This document shows positions 17,548-26,458 of a stretch of DNA of 64,000 nt, piece after piece; position 1 is the first letter of the stretch; each line of letters starts with the position of its first letter. The notes below the pieces were generated by a model. That model was not told the DNA's origin. It did no database searches and worked only from the letters and a program-made list of their open reading frames with translations. The position numbers were made by a program, and so were the translations under genes. The DNA comes from Nostoc sp. UHCC 0870 (lineage in GTDB: Bacteria > Cyanobacteriota > Cyanobacteriia > Cyanobacteriales > Nostocaceae). The stretch is from NCBI RefSeq assembly GCF_022063185.1, contig NZ_CP091913.1, forward strand, positions 636,501 to 700,500, read 5' to 3'.

Positions 17548-18255
17548 TTATATTTTCGATGATGTAACTGATACCGTAGATTCCAAGATGAAATTTACCG
17601 CAGTGCTTAAATCTGGAACAATTAAGTCAGGATAGTAAAGTTCTAATTGAGTGCGATCGCGGATACCAGATTCAACAGCCATAACTTTAATATCATGCTT
17701 TTTAGCGGCGGCAATGTCAGCTTCTGTATCCCCTACCATCCAAGTATCGGCTGCGGGGGGTAGTTCTGCTAACGCCCTAGCCATCAATAAGGGTTTATCT
17801 TCAATATCACGAGTTTTTACATAATCGTTACTGAGACAATAACAGCGATTTTCGGGAAAAAACCGCCCTAAATCGTATTTTTGGCAGGCATAGTCTAATT
17901 CCTTCACCCGGCGCATCGTCATCACCGCTAAATCAACGCCAGCTTGTTGAATTTTCAACAATGCTTCTACCGCACCTGGGATGAGGCTATCATACTCAAA
18001 GTAGGATTCTGTATGCACTGTTTTGCGCCGCAATTGGGCAAATTCTTGAGCTTGCGTCTCATCTAGACCAGAATTCAAGGCGATTTGTTTTTCTGGAATT
18101 TGCGATCGCTTCATCTGCCAAAATTCCGCTTTAGCCAGTTGTTGCACTTCTTGGTGGGGATATCGGATTTCTTCTAGGCAAAATTGATAAACACGATAAT
18201 ACCTCTCGGAAACATCCATAATAGGGCCGTCGAAGTCGGTAATTAGTCTCAGCAT
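17548..18255 (-). CDS. HAD-superfamily hydrolase (235 aa)
   Basis: Haloacid-dehalogenase fold. Motif I is DFDGPI near the N-terminus (ITDFDGPIMD), motif II is the MTMRR serine/threonine region and motif IV is GDTEADIAAAKKHDIK. The layout resembles phosphoglycolate phosphatase-type enzymes with a helical cap at about 20-90. The substrate cannot be told from sequence. It is cytoplasmic and a single gene. Motif I has a proline after the glycine (DFDGP), which is less common than DFDGT but occurs in cyanobacterial members. Confidence 0.88.
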   Translation of the reverse strand: MLRLITDFDGPIMDVSERYYRVYQFCLEEIRYPHQEVQQLAKAEFWQMKRSQIPEKQIALNSGLDETQAQEFAQLRRKTVHTESYFEYDSLIPGAVEALLKIQQAGVDLAVMTMRRVKELDYACQKYDLGRFFPENRCYCLSNDYVKTRDIEDKPLLMARALAELPPAADTWMVGDTEADIAAAKKHDIKVMAVESGIRDRTQLELYYPDLIVPDLSTAVNFILESTVSVTSSKI

Positions 18256-18324
18256 CGGCGGAAGTAAGTGTTAATTTTTATTACAAATATTTTACCTCGC
18301 TGTAATGTGTCATAAATAAATATT

Positions 18325-18466
18325 TTCCCCCACACCCCACTCAGCACTCATTACTCATTACTCAGCACTCAGCACCGGCTAAACGCCGCGCTACCGCTAA
18401 CAGCACTCAGCACTCCCCCACTCAGCACTCATTACTCATTACTCATTACTCATTACTCAGCACTCT
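18325..18466. repeat. ACTCAGC / ACTCATT heptamer array
   Basis: Tandem heptamers (CACTCAG, TACTCAT) flank a small palindromic repeat (CACCGGCTAAACGCCGCGCTACCGCTAACAG). The array runs into the last codons of hppD. Confidence 0.75.
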
Positions 18467-19491
18467 AAAGTCCCGCGTTTAATTTGTTCACTTTCAATGG
18501 CTTCAAAGAGGGCGCGAAAATTACCTTCCCCGAAGCCTTGCGCTTGGCGGCGACGTTCAATAAATTCAAAGAAAAAGGTTGGTTCTCCAAAGATGGGCTG
18601 AGTAAAAATTTGTAACAATACTCCTTGATCGGAATCTTGCTGCCAATCTACCAAAATTTCCTGTTGAGCGATCGCTGCTAATTCTACAGGTGATAGGGGA
18701 AGTCCGGGGCGGTTTTGGAGTTGAGAGTAGTAGGTTTGGGGAACGGAGAGTAAAGATAAACCACGCTGGCGAAATTGGGCGATCGCGTTGACAAGATTGG
18801 TGGTTTGCAAGGCGATGTGTTGAATTCCTGCGCCACGATTGCAATCTAAAAATTCTTGAATTTGGGAATTTTGGGAAGCTGGTTCATTGACTGGTAACTG
18901 CACGCTACCTTGACGGGAAACCATAACTTGACTATACAAGGCAGAGCGATCGGTTTGAATTTTAAAGGTTTGGCGGGGTTGAAAATCGAGAATTTTGTCA
19001 TACCAAGTAACTACACGCTCTAAGTCACCTGCTGCCACATTCAGGACTATATGATCTATAGCAGTGACAATATTGTTAGATGGGCTTTGATGGGGTTCTG
19101 GGGGACGTTCAATTAAGGTATGAGTCAAACTACCCCAAGCTGCTATTTTGCTGCATTTGTGGAAGAAATTACCTACTTGGCGTTCCTCGATAGATTGTAA
19201 GACTTTCGCACCGTGGTTTTGAGCATGAGCGATCGCAGTTTCTAAATCTTCAACTGCAAACGCAATATCTACTACACCAGGGGGGTGTTGACGCAAAAAC
19301 TCAGCTACTGGACTGGTGGGTAATACAGGTGAAGACAGCAAAAACTTGACCACACCACTTTTCACCGCCTCTGTGCAAGTGTGGAATGAATGGATACCAC
19401 TAGCTATTGATGTGAAACCCAGATAGTTTACAAACCAATCTCGCCAGACTTTGGCATCTTCTACATAGAAGTGAACATGATCAATTTTCAT
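18457..19491 (-). CDS. hppD: 4-hydroxyphenylpyruvate dioxygenase (344 aa)
   Basis: It converts 4-hydroxyphenylpyruvate to homogentisate, the head group for tocopherol synthesis in cyanobacteria. There are two VOC (vicinal oxygen chelate) halves. The three iron ligands are visible: His147 in AIDHIVLNV, His225 in GIQHIALQT and Glu309 in FFFEFIERR. The length is at the short end of the family, as in other cyanobacteria. The downstream end abuts heptamer repeats. It is a single cytoplasmic gene. Confidence 0.93.
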   Translation of the reverse strand: MKIDHVHFYVEDAKVWRDWFVNYLGFTSIASGIHSFHTCTEAVKSGVVKFLLSSPVLPTSPVAEFLRQHPPGVVDIAFAVEDLETAIAHAQNHGAKVLQSIEERQVGNFFHKCSKIAAWGSLTHTLIERPPEPHQSPSNNIVTAIDHIVLNVAAGDLERVVTWYDKILDFQPRQTFKIQTDRSALYSQVMVSRQGSVQLPVNEPASQNSQIQEFLDCNRGAGIQHIALQTTNLVNAIAQFRQRGLSLLSVPQTYYSQLQNRPGLPLSPVELAAIAQQEILVDWQQDSDQGVLLQIFTQPIFGEPTFFFEFIERRRQAQGFGEGNFRALFEAIESEQIKRGTLEC

Positions 19492-19622
19492 ATATTCTCA
19501 AAATCTAGCACCACAGCTGATCTAATTGTAAATTTTGTCGTTATTGCTAGATTTTTAAGTCTTGCCTGGGCAAGAATTATACAGACGCAGTAAATTAGAT
19601 TACATTGACTTACACAATCAGG

Positions 19623-20900
19623 CTATGAATTGAAACATCCCAGAGACTGATTTTTAGACGCAGTGACTTCGTATTCTTTACCGTTGGCTTTCAAGGTAAA
19701 TAGGGGTGATGACTGCAAAAACTTAATAAAACTAGAACCAAGTTTTAATTTCTTGATAATTGAATTAGGAGATTGACCACATCTTCTTTGTAGTTCTGTC
19801 CCTAGTTTGGATACAGATAATTTAGTTTTAGGAGACTTAATATAGATATTCTGAATAATTTCTAAAAGCAATTTCTCTAAGTCTATTTGGGAATTAAGCT
19901 CTTGGCAAGTAGGGGATGTTGTGGGAGAATGAGGCGTTTGGGTAAGTGGCTCTGTTTTTTCTAATTTTACTGAATTATCATTATGTAATTCTAGATGACA
20001 TCGTTCTTGAAATAAGTTAGCGATCGCCACGAGATTATTTAATTTAGTTTCAATAGATTCTTGCTCAGACTTAATTAAATTTTCTATTTTCTGTACTACA
20101 TCCTCCAAAGAAGGAATCTCCATTGTCAAGGGGAGCGAATAGAAAATCGATTGCCTATTATTGCAGTTTTCTATATGTAATATTTGGGCTTGTCTCCGTA
20201 CCCAATACACTGTTAAACCCTGGTTTAGCAATTCATTACAAAGATGCTTGAGAATGGTATCTCCAGAGCAAACCAATATTTCTTTAACATTGGGATAATA
20301 ACGTAAAATATTAGCACCAACTGTCATCATTTTCGCATCAGCACTGTCTTTACCATCAGGCACATGAACGAGTTGATAACCTCGCTCATATAAATCTATA
20401 TCTTGTTTGCCAATGCTGGGATTTTTCCAGTTTGCAAAACCTATTTTAACTTTGAGTGGATATTTACATATACTAGCTAAAAATGTTTCAATATCAATAT
20501 TTATTTTTAAGTTTTCTACATCTAATAGTATTAAAGAAATTCCTGTTTCTGCAACATCAGTTCTATCTTCTATTGGTTGTTGAATTTTCTTGATAACCTG
20601 GGAGACTAGCGGAGATTCTAACCACCCATTTGATAGGATATTTTGTAATAGTTCTTCTAATAGGCTTAAGCTAAAAGACGCTGTAGATTTTGCAGTCGTG
20701 TTTTCCGTTATGGACTGATTTTCTAAAACGACTGAGATTTCACTATGTCCGGTGATATCCGTCATCAACTCATTTGCTTCGGGATGGGGTGACACAGACT
20801 CTAGGAATTGTTTACCGCAATTCTTGCACAGGTAATTCTGCTTACCCTTCCGATGACCGTTTTTACGATATGAAGTTGATGCACAATGGGGACATTTCAT
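19623..20900 (-). CDS. Zinc-ribbon / NYN (PIN-like) nuclease / LOTUS-like protein (425 aa)
   Basis: Three modules are visible. An N-terminal zinc ribbon (CPHC at 3-6, CKNC at 25-28, with YRKNGHRKGKQNYLC) is of the type found in IS1-family InsA proteins. A NYN/PIN-like domain spans about 120-245, with LLDVENL (Asp127), KDSADAKM at 184-191 and the acidic LVCSGDT at 209-215, the expected metal-binding acids. A C-terminal winged-helix-like module at about 345-420 (KTKLSVSKLGTELQRRCGQS; GSSFIKFLQSSPLFTL) resembles OST-HTH/LOTUS domains. A linker of about 100 residues is helical. NYN domains are RNA nucleases and LOTUS domains bind RNA. RNA processing is therefore likely, though the target is unknown. 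Confidence 0.85.
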   Translation of the reverse strand: MKCPHCASTSYRKNGHRKGKQNYLCKNCGKQFLESVSPHPEANELMTDITGHSEISVVLENQSITENTTAKSTASFSLSLLEELLQNILSNGWLESPLVSQVIKKIQQPIEDRTDVAETGISLILLDVENLKINIDIETFLASICKYPLKVKIGFANWKNPSIGKQDIDLYERGYQLVHVPDGKDSADAKMMTVGANILRYYPNVKEILVCSGDTILKHLCNELLNQGLTVYWVRRQAQILHIENCNNRQSIFYSLPLTMEIPSLEDVVQKIENLIKSEQESIETKLNNLVAIANLFQERCHLELHNDNSVKLEKTEPLTQTPHSPTTSPTCQELNSQIDLEKLLLEIIQNIYIKSPKTKLSVSKLGTELQRRCGQSPNSIIKKLKLGSSFIKFLQSSPLFTLKANGKEYEVTASKNQSLGCFNS

Positions 20901-21006
20901 TTTCTTCTTCAGCCTGTCTTGTGCTGATGATTACCTCTAAGTATGTGATTTGAAAAGTTTGCTTCACATTTTTTAATATAATTATTTAACTAAAACATTT
21001 AAATCA

Positions 21007-21606
21007 ATGACTACAACGATTCCCCCAAAGATGAGAAAGCTACCTACCCAAGCCATAGGGGCTAAGGTTTTCCACTCTATCAGCATCATTAGCCTGTTTC
21101 TCATGGTGACTAGTGGACTGCAAATTTATAATGCTAACCCTGTGTTTGGTGGACGTGCCGGTTTACACATACCTCCTATATTTACGTTAGGGGGTTGGCT
21201 AGCAGGTGGTAGACACTGGCATTTTGCGGCTATGTGGCTATTTTCCTTAAATCTTCTGTGGTACGGAATTTATGTTTTAATTACTCGACGCTGGCGACAT
21301 CGATTTGTTGGTGTTAATGACATCAAGGCATTACAAAAAACTCGGAATTCTCAGCGTCTATTTTATGCTTTGCATCGCATTGTTTATACATCTATTATTC
21401 CAATTTTATTACTGGCATTATTGACTGGCATAGGTATGTATAAACCTGCTCAATTTCCTGTTATTGTTGATATGTTTGGGAGTTGGGAAGCTTTACGAAT
21501 TGTTCATTTTTCCTCAGTCCCAATGGTCGTAATATTTGCTATTGTTCACTCATTTTTAGGGCGTAAAGCTGGAGGGGAAGAACTCACAGCCTCAATGTTT
21601 TGGTAG
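21007..21606 (+). CDS. Cytochrome b561-type membrane subunit (199 aa)
   Basis: A four-helix b-type cytochrome of the kind paired with periplasmic oxidoreductases. Hydrophobic segments lie at about 18-40, 72-95, 123-145 and 165-185. Candidate haem-ligand histidines fall in or near them (KVFHSISII; RHWHFAAMW; ALHRIVY; RIVHFSSVP; IVHSF). The next gene encodes a Tat-exported molybdopterin enzyme whose start lies about 35 bases after this stop. The two genes probably form one membrane complex, with this protein anchoring it and moving electrons to or from quinones (inferred). It is a cytoplasmic/thylakoid membrane protein. Confidence 0.9.
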   Translation: MTTTIPPKMRKLPTQAIGAKVFHSISIISLFLMVTSGLQIYNANPVFGGRAGLHIPPIFTLGGWLAGGRHWHFAAMWLFSLNLLWYGIYVLITRRWRHRFVGVNDIKALQKTRNSQRLFYALHRIVYTSIIPILLLALLTGIGMYKPAQFPVIVDMFGSWEALRIVHFSSVPMVVIFAIVHSFLGRKAGGEELTASMFW

Positions 21607-21641
21607 AACAAATATTAACTAGTCATTTTGCATTATTAAAT

Positions 21642-22364
21642 ATGGATTTAATCCGCCTACGCCGTCCCCAATTAAGCCGCCGTCAATTTTTAAAGATTTC
21701 CGGTATTTCTAGTATGAGTTTTTTGCTAGGTGGCTGTGGTACACCAATATTTGAAGATTTAGTGGGTACACTTTCTGAACCACTGAATCAAAAGATAGAA
21801 AAGCTGATATTTAGCCCCCAGCAGCCAGTCCCAGAATTTTCATTTAGTGAAATTCAACCAAAACAATTAATAGTGAATACCTTCCGTGGTACACCAATTA
21901 TTGATGTTGAAAAATATCGTTTAATTATTGATGGTGAAGTTGATCAGCCTTTAAATTTAAGTATGGCAGAAATTCAAGGTCTGCCCTTAACTTCCATGAT
22001 TATACGCCATGTTTGTGTGGAAGGTTGGGCTGCGATCGTGCAATGGGGTGGGATACGTTTAAGAGAAATTATTGCTCTTGCCCAGCCTAAAAGTAATGTC
22101 AGATATGCTTATTTTAAATCTGCTGATGGCTACTATGAAAGTTGGGATATTGCTTCAGCTTTACATCCCCAAACACTTTTAGCTTATCAAAAAAATGGTG
22201 AACCTTTACCAGTTGATAATGGTGCGCCTTTACGCCTCGCTTCGCCAATTAAACTTGGTTATAAACAGAGTAAGTGGGTAACTCAAATTACTCTCACAAG
22301 TCATTTAACACCTTTTCAGGGCTACTGGGAAGATCAGGGTTATGAATGGTTTGCAGGAGTGTAG
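21642..22364 (+). CDS. Molybdopterin-dependent oxidoreductase, sulfite-oxidase fold (MsrP/YedY-like, 240 aa)
   Basis: The N-terminus has a Tat signal (LSRRQFLKISG, Arg13-Arg14), then a lipobox-like FLLGGC (Cys32), so a Tat-exported lipoprotein is possible. The sulfite-oxidase/YedY fold follows, with the molybdenum-ligand cysteine Cys125 in IRHVCVEGWAAIVQW and a C-terminal GAPLRLASPIKLGYKQSKWV. I use the ATG at 21642. The longer frame begins with a TTG at 21600 overlapping the cytochrome gene and lacks a ribosome-binding site, though the true start is uncertain. Its partner is the b561-type cytochrome upstream. The substrate is unknown; relatives reduce methionine sulfoxide or other S/N-oxides. 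Confidence 0.88.
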   Translation: MDLIRLRRPQLSRRQFLKISGISSMSFLLGGCGTPIFEDLVGTLSEPLNQKIEKLIFSPQQPVPEFSFSEIQPKQLIVNTFRGTPIIDVEKYRLIIDGEVDQPLNLSMAEIQGLPLTSMIIRHVCVEGWAAIVQWGGIRLREIIALAQPKSNVRYAYFKSADGYYESWDIASALHPQTLLAYQKNGEPLPVDNGAPLRLASPIKLGYKQSKWVTQITLTSHLTPFQGYWEDQGYEWFAGV

Positions 22365-22421
22365 TACCGCCTGACTTTTTCACATTATGTGGAAAAGCTA
22401 ATGCGAAACCTAACCCCCTAA

Positions 22422-22446
22422 CCCCCTTCCCTAGTAAGGAAGGGGG
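22422..22446. terminator. Hairpin CCCCCTTCC / GGAAGGGGG
   Basis: A perfect 9-bp stem with a 7-base loop, downstream of the molybdopterin enzyme. It is followed by A-rich rather than T-rich sequence, so it is a weak terminator on the plus strand. A similar stem occurs at 41855-41879; it may be a dispersed repeat. Confidence 0.4.
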
Positions 22447-22494
22447 AAAAGTTAAAGCCTAATAATTAATCATTCATAACTATTGACTAAAACA

Positions 22495-23928
22495 ATGATT
22501 TTTTCTGATAAATTACAAACAATTATTTCGCAAAATCAAAGTTTATTATTTGTTGGTCTTGATCCAAATATAGAGATGATGCCTGATATTTATAAATCTC
22601 AGGATATCATCGCTGGTTTGTGGGAATGGATGCAATTTATTATCACTGAAACTGCTGATTTTGTTTGTGCTTATAAGCCAACATTGGGTTTTTATGAAGC
22701 CTTGGGTATTCCGGGTTTAGAACTACTGCATAAAACTTTAGCAGCTATCCCAAATCATATTCCGATTATTTTAGATGCGAAACATAGTGATTTAAATACT
22801 AGCACTATCTTTGCTAAGACAGTATTTACAGAATGGCAGGTAGATGCAATTACACTTACTCCCTATACAGGACAAGATCATGTAGCTCCATTTTTGGTTT
22901 ATCCTGATAAAGCTGTATTTATTTTATGCTGTACTTCTAACCCAGGTGCAGAAGCTTTACAGCAATATCCTACAAAAGAATCACCACTTTATTTACAGGT
23001 AGTAAAAGAATCAAAAAATTGGGGAACTCCAGAACAATTGGGGTTAGAAGTAGGCACTACTAATTCTGAAGTATTATCTCAAATTAGAGCCGTTGCACCT
23101 GAACGGATAATCATGGCGCGTAGCGTTTGGGGTGAGGGAGGTAATTTAAATAAAATTTTAGAAGTGGGTTTAGATACTAACGGGAATGGTTTATTAATTC
23201 CTGTGCCTCAAGATATGTTGGCGAAACCAAATCTATCTGAAGAAGTTAAGTCTTTACGTGCAGAAATTAATCAGATAAAAACTCAGGTGATTCAAAATGC
23301 TTCTACCTGTTCTGTGTGGCTTCCAGATGTTGTTTCTCCCAAGCAACATCCTTTGCATGATTTGATTTTACAGCTTTATGATATTGGTTGCATTATGTTT
23401 GGTGAATTTGTCCAAGCATCAGGGGCAATATTTCCTTACTACATTGATTTACGCAAAATCATTTCTAATCCCCAAGTTTTTAATCAAGTCCTTAATGGCT
23501 ATGAGGAAATTTTAAAAAATTTAACTTTTGATAGATTAGCCGGTATTCCCTATGGTTCTTTACCAACTGCTACTGGCTTATCTTTACGTCTAGATTGTCC
23601 CATGATTTTCCCTCGAAAAGAGGTGAAGGTACATGGAACTCGCAGATTAATTGAAGGTAATTTTTATCCTGGGGAAACGGTAGCGGTTGTTGATGATATT
23701 CTCATCAGTGGTAAAAGTGTGATGGAAGGGGCAGAGAAGTTAAAGTCGTCGGGGCTAAAGGTGCAGGATATTGTGGTTTTTATTGACCATGAACAAGGTG
23801 TTCAAGATAGATTAATAGAAAATGGTTATCGTGGTCATGCGGTTTTAACTATTTCGGAAATCACAAGTGTGCTTCATCAATCTGGGATGATAAATGATGA
23901 GCAGTTTTTGGCTTTGCGTGAGGGTTAA
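22495..23928 (+). CDS. pyrF: Bifunctional orotidine-5'-phosphate decarboxylase / orotate phosphoribosyltransferase (477 aa)
   Basis: It carries out the last two steps of UMP synthesis in one protein. The OMP decarboxylase half comes first (about 1-270), with LFVGLDPN, the catalytic LDAKHSDLNTS and TLTPYTGQD. The OPRT half (about 280-477) contains the PRPP-binding motif VAVVDDILISGKSV. The order is the reverse of the animal UMP synthase (OPRT-ODC). This inverse fusion is known in cyanobacteria and kinetoplastids. I start at the ATG at 22495 (MIFSDKLQ); a TTG four codons upstream is possible. It is a single gene. Confidence 0.95.
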   Translation: MIFSDKLQTIISQNQSLLFVGLDPNIEMMPDIYKSQDIIAGLWEWMQFIITETADFVCAYKPTLGFYEALGIPGLELLHKTLAAIPNHIPIILDAKHSDLNTSTIFAKTVFTEWQVDAITLTPYTGQDHVAPFLVYPDKAVFILCCTSNPGAEALQQYPTKESPLYLQVVKESKNWGTPEQLGLEVGTTNSEVLSQIRAVAPERIIMARSVWGEGGNLNKILEVGLDTNGNGLLIPVPQDMLAKPNLSEEVKSLRAEINQIKTQVIQNASTCSVWLPDVVSPKQHPLHDLILQLYDIGCIMFGEFVQASGAIFPYYIDLRKIISNPQVFNQVLNGYEEILKNLTFDRLAGIPYGSLPTATGLSLRLDCPMIFPRKEVKVHGTRRLIEGNFYPGETVAVVDDILISGKSVMEGAEKLKSSGLKVQDIVVFIDHEQGVQDRLIENGYRGHAVLTISEITSVLHQSGMINDEQFLALREG

Positions 23929-24006
23929 TTTTAAATGCAGAGGTACGCAGGGTTTTAAGATTGTTTTTTGAAAAAATTAGGATGCTCCTGGAGGTAGGGT
24001 AAAAGG

Positions 24007-25071
24007 GTGAATATTTCGCTTAATCAGTTGATTAAATGGTTAATAGTAACTTTGTTGTTTCCTCTGGTATTTATCAATGTTTGGCTGGTTAGTCTGGTTT
24101 TTAGATATTTCCAGCCTTTGGTGACAATGTTTGTATTGGCAGCTTTGTTGGGGTTTATTTTAAACTATCCTGTTTCACTCCTCCAACAACGGGGAATTAA
24201 GCGTAACTATGCGGTAGCTTTAGTCTTTTTTGTAAATTTACTACTGTTAGTAGCTGTGGGGATTATATTACTACCAATAGCAATAGAACAATTTAATGAC
24301 ATAGGAAAATTACTCCCACAGTGGATAGATGCTAGTCAGGAGAAGCTTCAGAGGTTGAATGATTTATTTATTAGTGAGAAATTACATATTGACTTGGGTG
24401 AAATACTAACAAAAGTCACTGATAAAATACCCGATGAATTGGAAAATCTTTCCGATAAATTCGTCAGCATTGTCATAGATACAATTGATAGTCTTTCTGA
24501 AGCATTAGTGACAATAGTTTTAGCTTTTTACTTTTTATTAGATGGAACAAGAATTTGGGACAATATATTTAATAAATCACCTTGGTCTTTTGTTAAAAAA
24601 CTAAGAGAGCCTATTCAGACTAACTTACAAAATTACTTGATTGGACAAGGCACTTTAGCTTTGTTGATAGGAACTTCACAAACATTGATGTTTTTAGTTT
24701 TTCAAGTGCAGTTTGGGTTACTTTTTGGTTTGGGAATTGGGATTTTCAGTTTAATTCCCTTTGGTGATGTTGTGAGTTTAATTGTGATTACTTTAATCAT
24801 CGCATCCCATGATTTTTGGTTAGCGGTGAAGGTTTTAGCGGTAGCTGTGATTATAGACCAAATCATCGACCAAGCGATCGCACCTCGCCTGTTAGGTAGT
24901 TTGACTGGTGTTAGACCTGTATGGGTTTTGGTTTCTCTATTGGTAGGAACTTATGTCGGTGGGTTGTTAGGCTTGCTGGTGGCTGTACCTGTGGCGGGTT
25001 TAATCAAAGATATTATTGATGGCTGGGACTCGTTATCTGGTCAGCCTGATGAGGTGACAGGTGACAGGTGA
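24007..25071 (+). CDS. AI-2E family transporter / PerM-like permease (354 aa)
   Basis: A polytopic membrane protein with about seven hydrophobic segments. The family signature ends are present: an N-terminal FRYFQPLVTMFVLAALLGF and a C-terminal region (GVRPVWVLVSLLVGTYVGG, then GLLVAVPVAGLIKDI). A hydrophilic stretch at about 100-155 is typical for this family. Functions assigned to members include export of AI-2 or Na+/H+ exchange, so the substrate is open. The start is GTG at 24007 with GGAGGTAGGG upstream. An intrinsic terminator lies about 145 bases after the stop. Confidence 0.9.
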   Translation: MNISLNQLIKWLIVTLLFPLVFINVWLVSLVFRYFQPLVTMFVLAALLGFILNYPVSLLQQRGIKRNYAVALVFFVNLLLLVAVGIILLPIAIEQFNDIGKLLPQWIDASQEKLQRLNDLFISEKLHIDLGEILTKVTDKIPDELENLSDKFVSIVIDTIDSLSEALVTIVLAFYFLLDGTRIWDNIFNKSPWSFVKKLREPIQTNLQNYLIGQGTLALLIGTSQTLMFLVFQVQFGLLFGLGIGIFSLIPFGDVVSLIVITLIIASHDFWLAVKVLAVAVIIDQIIDQAIAPRLLGSLTGVRPVWVLVSLLVGTYVGGLLGLLVAVPVAGLIKDIIDGWDSLSGQPDEVTGDR

Positions 25072-25073
25072 CA
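25051..25073. repeat. GGTGACA heptamer array at the end of the AI-2E gene
   Basis: About three GGTGACA units cover the last codons and stop of the transporter gene, so the heptamer encodes the C-terminal residues. The same heptamer occurs at 9821-9845 (complement), 46863-46881 and 63276-63301. Confidence 0.7.
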
Positions 25074-25216
25074 GCGTTTATTTACTTAGGAAATTTCACT
25101 TAGTTGCAAAATAAGCATTAAAATTATGCAATTTTTGCATTTACCCGGATGCGCTTTCTGCAATCTGATGGCATTCTCTATGGTTAGGAATAGAGTTGAT
25201 GGCATACATCATCAGT

Positions 25217-25243
25217 ACCCCGGCGTTGGCTGGGGTCTTTTTA
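25217..25243 (+). terminator. Intrinsic terminator
   Basis: ACCCCGGCGTTGGCTGGGGT forms a stem with a short loop, followed by CTTTTTATT. It lies between the convergent transporter and FAD oxidoreductase genes. Confidence 0.75.
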
Positions 25244-25270
25244 TTGGGAAGGAGATTTTATTTTTAATTT

Positions 25271-26458
25271 TTAATTGATTTGTCCCCATTCCCGCATGAA
25301 ACGTCTGTCAATCTTATCTTTCCACTGCCAGAGGAGTGGGTGGGGTGGTAAAGTTAGACAGCCTTTGGTTGCGATCGCGCGTCCATCTCCTGTACTAATT
25401 AAACTGAGATATTGTTGCTGTGGTTTGTAGGGTTGGAGTGGTTGACCTGTTAACATCCGCCGCAGGTTCTCAAATAATGGCTTTCCTTGTCGCACAGCAA
25501 ATACTCCCGCTTTGGGTCGGGGATGATTCTTCATTGTCGCAATGTCACCTGCTGCAAATACCTCTGGATGGGTAAGAGATTGCAATGTATCTTTAACTAG
25601 AATAAAGCCTTGGTCATCGGTGGCTAGTCCTGTGGTTTTTATCCATTGGGGGGCTGAGGCTTGCGTTACCCAAAAAACTTTTTGACATTCTAGCTGGAAT
25701 CCCGATTCACATTTAACTGTAAATGATGTTTCTCTGTGAGGAGATGGTGCGATTTGAGATACTGTTTCACCCAGATGTAATTTAACACCACGGCTGATTA
25801 AAACTTGCTGCACCTGATATTGTACAGATGGATGATGATGCGGCATGAGTTCAGGTTGACGTTGAAATATATGAATTGCTAAATTTTGCAGTGGTTGTTG
25901 AGCTTGTTGTAAAATTCGATGCAAATGAGCTTGCATAGATAACGCTAATTCCACACCCCCAGCACCACCCCCGACAATAACTAAAGTGATTGCTTGTTGG
26001 GGATTTTGGACGACAGTTTCTAATAGCTGATACCAATTTTCTAATAGTTTCTCTACTGGTTTAGCGGCAATTGCATATTCTGCTGCACCTGATACAGATA
26101 TTGTAGCGGGAGTGCTGCCAATATCAATAGACAGTAAATCAAAATCTACCGCCGGACGGTTAGCACAAATTATTTTGTGGTTGATTAAATCCAGGTCAAC
26201 TGCTTGATCAAGATATAATTGTGCTTGGGCAAAATCAGCTAATCTTGGCAAGTTAATGTGACATTGGGCGCGGCTATAAAAGCCAGCAATATGTCCCGGT
26301 AGCATTCCAGAGTAGGGTGTATCTGAAGTTGGAGTAATTAAAGTTAAACGTACTCCAGGCAAAGGTTTCATGCCAAACATTTTCAGGACAATGGCATGAC
26401 TATGACCACCACCAACTAATACTAAATCTTTTGCGATCGCCTGTAAATTATGCTGCAT
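25271..26458 (-). CDS. Stand-alone FAD/NAD(P)H oxidoreductase like the N-terminal half of SelD fusions (395 aa)
   Basis: A two-dinucleotide-binding flavoprotein. The FAD motif is LVLVGGGHSHAIV at 13-25 and the NAD(P)H motif is VIVGGGAGGVELA at about 160-172. A C-terminal FAD-contact motif is VFAAGDIA. The ending (WQWKDKIDRRFMREWGQ) matches the junction seen in cyanobacterial and algal proteins where this domain is fused to selenide,water dikinase. Here the gene stops at that point and no SelD domain follows within the region. It belongs to the NDH-2-like flavoproteins. The electron acceptor is unknown. No membrane segment is seen. Confidence 0.88.
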   Translation of the reverse strand: MQHNLQAIAKDLVLVGGGHSHAIVLKMFGMKPLPGVRLTLITPTSDTPYSGMLPGHIAGFYSRAQCHINLPRLADFAQAQLYLDQAVDLDLINHKIICANRPAVDFDLLSIDIGSTPATISVSGAAEYAIAAKPVEKLLENWYQLLETVVQNPQQAITLVIVGGGAGGVELALSMQAHLHRILQQAQQPLQNLAIHIFQRQPELMPHHHPSVQYQVQQVLISRGVKLHLGETVSQIAPSPHRETSFTVKCESGFQLECQKVFWVTQASAPQWIKTTGLATDDQGFILVKDTLQSLTHPEVFAAGDIATMKNHPRPKAGVFAVRQGKPLFENLRRMLTGQPLQPYKPQQQYLSLISTGDGRAIATKGCLTLPPHPLLWQWKDKIDRRFMREWGQIN

